DNA of 64,000 nt from Enterococcus mundtii (GTDB lineage Bacteria; Bacillota; Bacilli; Lactobacillales; Enterococcaceae): NCBI RefSeq assembly GCF_002813755.1, contig NZ_CP018061.1, forward strand, positions 2,036,001 through 2,100,000, given 5' to 3'. The notes beneath the pieces are model-generated. The model was given only the letters and a program-made list of their open reading frames with translations. It was not told the origin of the DNA and did no database searches. Of the stretch, positions 58,451 to 64,000 are shown piece after piece. Each line of letters starts with the position of its first letter. Within the stretch, counting starts at the first letter, position 1. The translations under genes and the position numbers were made by a program.

Positions 58451-58869
58451 AAGGATTTCTCCCTTCTGTGGCTGCAACTATAGTAATCATAGTTAGCATT
58501 GATCGTATACATTTTTTCTATCTTCTTAGGTCTATTAATATTATCAGGATCTATAGCAAAACCAAATGAATTTATTTCCTTGTCCTTCTTATCAATAATT
58601 TGTATTCGAATAATAAAAACCTCACCGGCACCTTGCGGAAGTCCATTCCCTACTATCTCTTGCTCTAGTGAATTCCAATCAAACACAACTTTATCAACTT
58701 TTTCATTTTGCTGCTTTACAAATTCCGCCATTTCTTCCTCGTGTTCAATTAAAAAAGCTACTTGTTTCTCTCTTTCTGTTGGTTCGCTCATCTTCTTCAC
58801 TTCTATCGTCATTAAAAGAACTAATACTACACCTATACTTACTAGAATCAGCCACTTTTTCTTTCCCAA
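58447..58869 (-). CDS. Immunity-like membrane-anchored protein, paralogue 6 (first in array)
   Basis: A 140-residue protein, TTG start after GAGGG (GKKKWLILVSIG), one membrane helix, PTEREKQVAFLIEHEEEM, VVFDWNSLEQEIVGNGLPQGAGE. An ATG five codons earlier is in frame, but it overlaps the conserved GAGGGGATAATC start signal seen in paralogues 1 and 4, so TTG is preferred. Its stop overlaps the next GTG start. Upstream lies a toxin remnant. Confidence 0.68.
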   Translation of the reverse strand: MGKKKWLILVSIGVVLVLLMTIEVKKMSEPTEREKQVAFLIEHEEEMAEFVKQQNEKVDKVVFDWNSLEQEIVGNGLPQGAGEVFIIRIQIIDKKDKEINSFGFAIDPDNINRPKKIEKMYTINANYDYYSCSHRREKSL

Positions 58870-58871
58870 TT

Positions 58872-58955
58872 GATTATCCCTCATTCCTTACTCTTCAAAT
58901 TCTCGGATACTTTTTGTGTATGTTCTGTCAGCACATCAATACTTTCTAGTATTTG
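58872..58955 (-). pseudogene. Toxin gene remnant 3
   Basis: About 70 bp read on the minus strand as GAAAGTATTGATGTGCTGAC then ACACAAAAAGTATCCGAGAA, closely matching the toxin's codons for ESINRMSEQAQKNIQKLEE (about residues 229-247). It ends AAGGAATGAGGG, the same junction as in remnant 1, just before the start of paralogue 6. Confidence 0.7.
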
Positions 58956-59040
58956 CTACTTGTACTACTATTTACTCATCTGCTTCGTTCATTATTACTA
59001 TACGTAATTTTTGCCTATTTAAATTAAAATTTACTGGATA

Positions 59041-59090
59041 AGACGCATATACGTCGTATACGGTTAGTTTTAGTCTTATACGATCATAAA
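59041..59090. promoter_or_regulatory. Palindromic region between divergent immunity array and small peptide gene
   Basis: ATATACG-T-CGTATAC and a further TTATACGAT lie in the 265-bp region between the array and the 58-residue peptide gene. They could be operators or -10 elements for either side. No clear -35/-10 pair stands out. Confidence 0.3.
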
Positions 59091-59134
59091 AAAATGCTTA
59101 CTTCGTCAAATCATTCTACTGGGGGAGGATAATT

Positions 59135-59311
59135 ATGCTAAGAAAAACAAGACTAGTAGTTGGTTCTATTGTTCTATCAATTTTAGGTTTTAGTCCGATG
59201 CTATTATCGGTCGTTCAGAAAAACAACGCCAATGGAGATATCAAATTAAACCCAAAGTATTATGATCGGTCAGAAGAGCCTCTGTTTATTTGGGAAAATC
59301 AAAAAGAATAA
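59135..59311 (+). CDS. 58-residue exported or membrane-anchored peptide
   Basis: A short frame: basic start MLRKTRLVV, a hydrophobic helix (about 7-27, GSIVLSILGFSPMLLSVV), then a polar tail NGDIKLNPKYYDRSEEPLFI ending WENQKE. A very strong site (GGGGGAGG) precedes the ATG, and a terminator follows 20 nt after the stop, so it looks like a self-contained gene. It may be a signal-peptide-type precursor, a peptide pheromone or a small membrane protein. No family recognised. It is divergent from the immunity array. Confidence 0.65.
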   Translation: MLRKTRLVVGSIVLSILGFSPMLLSVVQKNNANGDIKLNPKYYDRSEEPLFIWENQKE

Positions 59312-59329
59312 AGCATTGTTTGTTTTGTG

Positions 59330-59364
59330 GACGATACCAGACATGTCTTGGTATTGTCTTTTTT
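59330..59364 (+). terminator. Terminator of the 58-residue peptide gene
   Basis: GACGATACCA pairs with TGGTATTGTC around 9 nt and is followed by TTTTTT. Confidence 0.8.
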
Positions 59365-59520
59365 GATATGGATGTGTCCTTTACTGTTTGATGTATTACA
59401 TAATAAAGTAAATAGGCTATAATGAAGTTGACCACCTCTTTTTTAACAATAAAAAGCCTGTGTATACATATTAAAACTCACTATATTCATTACTCAAACA
59501 TCATTCGGAGATGACCTATC

Positions 59521-59928
59521 ATGAAAAACCAACTCGCTTTTAAATTTTTACCCAAGTTATGGACTTCTATTTTATATCTTGTGGTGATTGCTATTGGCTC
59601 ATTCATGTATTTATCAAAGTATTGGAATGTTACGATTTTCACCTCTATCTATCCTGATTTTTATCTTCATATCTCAAACTTTTCAATTAGTTTGATTTTA
59701 GGTTTGATTCCATATTTTTGGTTATTGATGGGTGTAAAATTCAATTATGTAGTCATCTTTTCTTTACTCTTACTCGTAGTAAATGCGCTCTGTGAAACTG
59801 TCTTAGGATTCATAAACACACCTGATCTTATTGATATGTGTTTTGGCTTTGTTGGTACTGGAATTTCTTTCCTGACATTGTTAATCATTCATACATTCGG
59901 ACTTTTACCTAATAAAGAAACCACATAA
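59521..59928 (+). CDS. Hypothetical four-helix membrane protein
   Basis: A 135-residue protein with four hydrophobic helices (about 14-33, 52-75, 78-97, 105-127), start MKNQLAFKFLPKLWTSILYL and a short polar end (LPNKETT). GGAG lies 10 nt before the ATG. The size and topology resemble VanZ-like or similar small membrane proteins, but I see no diagnostic motif. It is convergent with the DUF916 gene and shares a terminator with it. Confidence 0.65.
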   Translation: MKNQLAFKFLPKLWTSILYLVVIAIGSFMYLSKYWNVTIFTSIYPDFYLHISNFSISLILGLIPYFWLLMGVKFNYVVIFSLLLLVVNALCETVLGFINTPDLIDMCFGFVGTGISFLTLLIIHTFGLLPNKETT

Positions 59929-59958
59929 TTTTTCAAAAATCATCTGGCTGAAATGAAA

Positions 59959-59993
59959 AACGAGAATCGAAGCCTTAGCTATCGATTCTCGTT
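59959..59993 (+). terminator. Hairpin between the four-helix protein and the DUF916 gene
   Basis: AACGAGAATCGA and TCGATTCTCGTT form a perfect 12-bp stem followed by TTT on the plus strand. Its loop contains the stop codon of the convergent DUF916 gene. Confidence 0.7.
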
Positions 59994-61042
59994 TTCTTAT
60001 ATTTAAGATAAAGTATTACACTTGTGATGATCAACAGAGCAGAAAAAACAAGCAACAAACCAATCACCCAGATATTACTGCCTTGATTGACGATAATCTT
60101 GTTTGAACCACCTGTTTGCTCTATCAATCCTTCCAGCTCTTCTTTTGTATAATTAAATTTAGTTACTTTTTCTTTGCCATCAACAGTTAGGATAAACTGA
60201 TATTCCCCAAACATCAATTCTGCATCACTAACTAACGGTAGATTTAGCTTTGTTTTAGTCATTGGCGTCAATGCAATTGAGCTTTCTTCAATTTCTCCTT
60301 CAGAAATGATATCCCCGTTTGGATTGATTACTTTGTATGAGCCGCTTTCCGCAAAAGTTACTGCAGGATCATTGTTGACTATATAGTAATCAAGCCTTAT
60401 CGCATCCTGTGAGCTCACAAACTCAAACTCATCATAAGTTTGTTCTTTTTCAGCCTCTATTTCATCCATCTTGAGATGAAATAGGATCACTTTCTCATAG
60501 ACATGAACGATATCTACAGCATCTTCATGACTTTCTTCACTTAATGTCTGAGAGAAATTCACCCCACCTAAAACTTCTCCATTAAGTTCCTCAGTCACAT
60601 TGATCAAAATTGCTATCGTTTCACTTTGTTTCGCTTCAACTTTGATTTTCCCGTCTTCTAGTTCGCCATTAGCATCAGTTATCTTCACGTATTTACTAAA
60701 GTCATACTTTTCATCTAAAAGATTTTCTGTATTTTCAACATAAGTGACACTTCCCATCGTTGATATAGCAACCGATGGATAGACAGTAACATCTAAGTCT
60801 TTGTCACCTATATTTGTAATCGTAGCAGTGAACTCATAGTTCTTATTAAGTTCTGGAGTAAACTGCAGATAGCTATTTCTGATCTCATATTCTTTGGGTT
60901 GCACATCCACTAGGATCGATGCAGTATCTTCCTCGGACGCCTCTACTGGTTGTATGTAAAAAAAACATCCCATCAATAAAACGAAAATAAGCGAACAGAA
61001 GTCAACTAACTTGTATTCTTTGGCTTGGCTATTTTTTGTCAT
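59975..61042 (-). CDS. DUF916/DUF3324 WxL-associated cell-surface protein
   Basis: A 355-residue protein. A signal peptide (about 1-35, ending PVEASEE) leads to a DUF916 domain (about 45-165, with VDVQPKEYEIRNSYLQFTP and NYEFTATITNIGDKDLDVTV in parts), then DUF3324 (about 170-300), and a C-terminal membrane helix with basic end (YLKYKKTRIDS). In enterococci such proteins bind peptidoglycan and hold WxL proteins on the surface. The usual WxL-domain partners are not seen in this window. AGGAG lies before the start; a promoter with a shared 13-mer is upstream. Confidence 0.88.
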   Translation of the reverse strand: MTKNSQAKEYKLVDFCSLIFVLLMGCFFYIQPVEASEEDTASILVDVQPKEYEIRNSYLQFTPELNKNYEFTATITNIGDKDLDVTVYPSVAISTMGSVTYVENTENLLDEKYDFSKYVKITDANGELEDGKIKVEAKQSETIAILINVTEELNGEVLGGVNFSQTLSEESHEDAVDIVHVYEKVILFHLKMDEIEAEKEQTYDEFEFVSSQDAIRLDYYIVNNDPAVTFAESGSYKVINPNGDIISEGEIEESSIALTPMTKTKLNLPLVSDAELMFGEYQFILTVDGKEKVTKFNYTKEELEGLIEQTGGSNKIIVNQGSNIWVIGLLLVFSALLIITSVILYLKYKKTRIDS

Positions 61043-61139
61043 TATTTCTCCTATTCATTTTCCTATCAAGTATCTTAAATCTCTATATTTTTTCTTGATC
61101 ATTCTTATTCCTCTTTTTCACAACAGTAGTTATCCTGTC

Positions 61140-61175
61140 ATCATACTTTGTATTTTGATTCATCAGAATGTTTCA
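61140..61175 (-). promoter_or_regulatory. Promoter of the DUF916 gene with shared 13-mer over the -35
   Basis: TTCTGA (61163-61168), 17-bp spacer, TATGAT (61140-61145) on the minus strand. TGAAACATTCTGA (61163-61175) covers the -35 and is repeated identically upstream of the Mga-like gene. Confidence 0.6.
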
Positions 61176-61247
61176 CTTTTCCCTGATCAAATTGAAAAGA
61201 ATAAGTTTCCTTCGAGATTTTTTTATTATCTATATTTATTAAATTCA

Positions 61248-62711
61248 TTACTCTAACTTTAAGATAATTCTTGCTTGGACGATCGCGTTTAAATTGTCCC
61301 AATGATCCTTATTGTGAATGTCTCTAAAAAAAGCAAAATCTTGGGACTCTTCGTGGTACACAATCCCATCAGACACCAAAATATCTGCATCAGTAAAGTC
61401 AGAAGTGAAATGAATGATTTTTTTATTAAATATCGTTAGTAATTTACTTTCGATAACTGGTACATATTCCGGATGATGCAACATCGATATAGCAATAGTC
61501 ACTCTTTCATTGTTTTGGATAGGCAAATAATACGAAAGGATATGTGCTAACTTGTTCGCAAATATTTGTCTATCCCCAACTTGAAAATTCCTATTTTTGA
61601 CTATTTCCAATAGTAGCTGCTTCACTTCATGGATTCTACTATTAGGACTATTTTGATTAGCCACTCCCTTTAAATTCTCGAAATAAATATTTTTGTATGC
61701 CCAACTATTGATGACACTTTCATATAAAATCACATGTTCCACATCGGAATTTATCTTATATTTTTCTGATAATGTTTCGACGACATTCATAGAAAAATCA
61801 ACGATTTCGTTCTGTTTATGCTCTTTGAATTTTTTGCCTAAGACTATCTTGTCCTGCTTGCTTGTCGTTTCAGGGATGAGAAGTTGTCTACAAAAATAAA
61901 AGAATGCAACTTCTTTTTCTCTATCTTCCATGTTTCGCGTTGGTATCAACTTTGTTAGCGAGTCCTCTTCATACAGTTCTTTCATATCAGCGAATAGTTC
62001 TATCGCTGTTTTGTCCAAATCTTGTATGATATACCCACGTGACACAGCATTTTCAAGTATCGAGAATAGAATGTCATGCTTTGCTTTTGTTGTCTTCAAC
62101 CTCTCATAGTGTCCACCTACTAGGTCAATATTCACTCTTGTTTGGCTATCTGCGAAAACATTATAGGCCATGATTTGTACCAGGTAATGATATGTTCTGA
62201 TAGACATCTCATTGCCTTCCAAAGAAATTGATTCAAAATTACTATTAATAGTTATTGGTATTTTTTGATAATGAAAGATATCTTTCAGCCGACTGATCAA
62301 TTTATAACTATAAGACTTACTAAACATCAACTTTTCGGAAATATCGACTACACGAGTTTTTCGGTGTTTCAAGAGATAGAGCAATAATTGAAAATAAGGT
62401 GATTCATTAAAAAACTTTTTTTTCAAATTAACAAATACTTGAAGCAACAGTTCCTGATTAACACCTTCGATTAAACCAATCGTCCCCTTTTCTAGTAAAA
62501 AGAAAGATGAAAATGTAAAATTCAATTGTTCGAAGTTTTCTTCGAGTTCAACCAGTAATATTTTCGTTTGATACATCGTTAAGTTTAACCGCTCACTTAA
62601 TTTATTCAATGACAAATATTTTTCTGTCACTAGAACCGTAAACAGTTGCAACATTTCGTTTTGCTTTTTTGTTAAGTAACGGCTACTAAACGTATCCATT
62701 ATATATTCCAT
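61248..62711 (-). CDS. Mga-like transcriptional regulator
   Basis: A 487-residue protein. Two N-terminal helix-turn-helix regions: about 20-60 (SLNKLSERLNLTMYQTKILLVELEE in parts) and about 115-160 (KTRVVDISEKLMFSKSYSYKLISRL in parts). Then PRD-like helical domains and a C-terminal domain resembling a PTS EIIB fold (ILVSDGIVYH). This matches the Mga/AtxA family, which links carbon status to surface and virulence genes. Start uncertain: 62711 (MEYIMDTF) or 62699. It lies between the DUF916 gene and the secreted protein gene and probably regulates them. Confidence 0.85.
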   Translation of the reverse strand: MEYIMDTFSSRYLTKKQNEMLQLFTVLVTEKYLSLNKLSERLNLTMYQTKILLVELEENFEQLNFTFSSFFLLEKGTIGLIEGVNQELLLQVFVNLKKKFFNESPYFQLLLYLLKHRKTRVVDISEKLMFSKSYSYKLISRLKDIFHYQKIPITINSNFESISLEGNEMSIRTYHYLVQIMAYNVFADSQTRVNIDLVGGHYERLKTTKAKHDILFSILENAVSRGYIIQDLDKTAIELFADMKELYEEDSLTKLIPTRNMEDREKEVAFFYFCRQLLIPETTSKQDKIVLGKKFKEHKQNEIVDFSMNVVETLSEKYKINSDVEHVILYESVINSWAYKNIYFENLKGVANQNSPNSRIHEVKQLLLEIVKNRNFQVGDRQIFANKLAHILSYYLPIQNNERVTIAISMLHHPEYVPVIESKLLTIFNKKIIHFTSDFTDADILVSDGIVYHEESQDFAFFRDIHNKDHWDNLNAIVQARIILKLE

Positions 62712-62741
62712 TTCTTCTACCAACCTTCATTTTTAGAGGAT

Positions 62742-62779
62742 TCTATACTAAGAAGAATTCATTTAGTCAGAATGTTTCA
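62742..62779 (-). promoter_or_regulatory. Putative promoter region of the Mga-like gene with the shared 13-mer
   Basis: TGAAACATTCTGA (62767-62779) is identical to the site at 61163-61175 and lies just upstream of TATAGAAT. Spacing to the -10 is looser (18-19 bp). The match suggests autoregulation together with the DUF916 gene. Confidence 0.5.
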
Positions 62780-63255
62780 TTTTTTATTTTCAGCGAACTA
62801 TACCGATGTCTCCTAGTTCAACTTGCATGGCTGTTGTATTGGTCTTGCCTGTACATTTTGACTTGATTACTAAGGTAGTGAAGCTTTGATCATGTATATT
62901 TGTCTTTCTACGGAATTATTATCTAAACACCTTCACTTATTTCTAATAAATTTCTATTGATTAAAATTTTCTCTGTTTGTATTACTAGATTCATAAATCT
63001 GATGGACCAACCAGCGACAGTAGAAGCTTGCAACTACACGAAAGAATAAAAGAAGGAACACTGATCAGGCAATCAACAAGAGTAGTTTTCATTGATTGGA
63101 TCAGCATTTCTTCTTTGAATATTCTATAGGACAGACGGATAGATCTACGTATTCTATATTATGATCCATCGTATTCTGTCAATCTTCGCACACTTAACTC
63201 TTTTTATCTGGCAAGCCTTTCACAACTGAAAATAACTATTTTTTAGTCCGGAGTA
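62780..63255. other. Gene-free stretch between mga-like and secreted protein genes
   Basis: Apart from the inverted repeat at 63052-63113 I see no open frame with a ribosome binding site in either direction and no RNA gene. A second imperfect inverted repeat (ACAGA...TCTGT, about 63131-63179) is present. Confidence 0.5.
63052..63113 (-). terminator. Long imperfect hairpin after the secreted protein gene
   Basis: On the minus strand GAAGAAATGCTGATCCAATC pairs with matching blocks GATTG, CTGATCA and TTCCTTC, followed by TTTTATTC. It probably terminates the upstream secreted protein gene. Confidence 0.5.
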
Positions 63256-63750
63256 TTATCCCCAAGGATTATTTACTTCTTGTGCTGTCAAGATGATTTT
63301 GGCGCTATCATCTCTGTTTGATCGCCATACGTAATCATTTGCATCTAAAATGACATCGAAATCTTTTTCGATCTGTACCGAACTCATTCGCATTACCTGT
63401 TGTGCTTGAAGATGTGGGTTTGAAGGTTGAATGTCTAGTCCATTTCCATATTGGTCAAGTTTTGCAAAAATATTCACAAAAACATCCTGTGATTTTGTAT
63501 TATTTACTGTAGCAGTTGCTTTCAAGACCTTCGTTTGTTTACGCATATCTGAGTTTAAGTCAAAATCAGATAATTTGAAATCGACTTTGCTTGTTGTTCC
63601 TTCATTGAAAGTGATATCTAGTTTTCCATCTTGGACTTCAATCGGTATTTGTTTTTCACTGACTGCCTCGGATGCGTTTACTAAGCTTGGGTTACTACCT
63701 ACTAACAACAAAGTTGATAGCATAACTGTTGTGGATACCTTTTTTTTCAT
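63256..63750 (-). CDS. Secreted protein of unknown function
   Basis: A 164-residue protein with a clear signal peptide (MKKKVSTTVMLSTLLLVGSN, cleavage after about VNASEA). The mature part is predicted to be beta-rich: PIEVQDGKLDITFNEG, VLKATATVNNTKSQDVFVNI, and ends AKIILTAQEVNNPWG. No WxL, LPXTG or membrane anchor is seen, so it may be released or held by another protein. GGAGG lies 9 nt before the ATG. Its neighbours (Mga-like regulator, DUF916 protein) suggest a surface complex. No family recognised. Confidence 0.7.
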   Translation of the reverse strand: MKKKVSTTVMLSTLLLVGSNPSLVNASEAVSEKQIPIEVQDGKLDITFNEGTTSKVDFKLSDFDLNSDMRKQTKVLKATATVNNTKSQDVFVNIFAKLDQYGNGLDIQPSNPHLQAQQVMRMSSVQIEKDFDVILDANDYVWRSNRDDSAKIILTAQEVNNPWG

Positions 63751-64000
63751 TGTTGGATAGCCTCCGGAATTTAATATTTTTTTCACAAAATCAGTTTACA
63801 TTAAATTTCCTTATAGGGTTTATCCGAACATTCAACTCTTTTTTTAAAAACAGGATAATCTTTCACTACGTTCTTTGCTACATGATAGAAACTTGTCCGG
63901 AAAGATGGACTAGGCTCACTCCTTACCTCTATAAAAGCTCCCTATTTGTCCTTTGATCAGAGTTATTAGACCTTTTAGGCGTGATATTTCGACCAAATCC
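63751..64000. other. Right window edge without recognisable gene
   Basis: AT-rich sequence upstream of the secreted protein gene. I see no frame with a good start signal, and no tRNA. A gene ending or starting beyond the edge cannot be excluded. Confidence 0.4.

Overview
The window looks like a chromosomal segment of a low-GC Gram-positive coccus, most likely an Enterococcus of the E. faecium/hirae/durans group. The evidence is gene content and order: hprK-lgt-gpsA-galU, a liaXYZ-like trio, a pst operon with two pstB genes, prfB-ftsE-ftsX, comFA-comFC-hpf-secA, murA next to an eight-gene F-type ATPase operon, and secG-esterase-rnr-smpB. Almost everything is on the minus strand. No rRNA, insertion sequence or CRISPR array was seen.

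Layout. Positions 1-5060 hold envelope genes (YtxH and DUF948 proteins, galU, gpsA, lgt) and the carbon regulator hprK. Positions 5289-9591 hold a LiaXYZ-like envelope-stress operon and a YibE/YibF pair. Positions 9939-15007 are the phosphate-uptake operon pstS-C-A-B-B-phoU. A structured small RNA candidate lies between pstS and cls. Positions 15355-25634 hold cls, ftsEX, frameshifted prfB, secA, hpf and the comF genes. Positions 25898-35997 hold regulators (GntR, TetR), a giant acyl-CoA dehydratase activase-like protein, two tRNAs, a ROK kinase, yidD and small proteins. Positions 36012-44675 hold murA and atpBEFHAGDC. Positions 44977-50564 hold smpB, rnr, an esterase, secG and a membrane-anchored hydrolase. 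Positions 50790-52477 look like a queuosine-precursor salvage operon: a preQ1-I-like riboswitch, a nucleoside hydrolase and an ECF transporter S component.

Positions 53363-58869 are the most unusual part. A lipase-like toxin has its catalytic domain at the N-terminus and a helical C-terminus, a reversed type VII (T7SS) effector layout. Two small helical proteins follow it. Six tandem paralogues of a small membrane-anchored protein precede it and are likely immunity proteins. Decayed pieces of the toxin gene lie between the paralogues and all end at the same junction, so the array seems to have grown by repeated duplication of an immunity plus truncated-toxin unit. All six small genes appear to start with TTG or GTG. 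The right end carries a 58-residue exported peptide, a four-helix membrane protein, a DUF916/DUF3324 WxL-associated surface protein, an Mga-like regulator and a secreted protein of unknown function.

Intergenic regions also hold a modular repeat family (a basic repeat with or without a 60-bp variable palindrome). One copy seems to act as the terminator of the pst operon. All calls come from reading the sequence; no database search was run.
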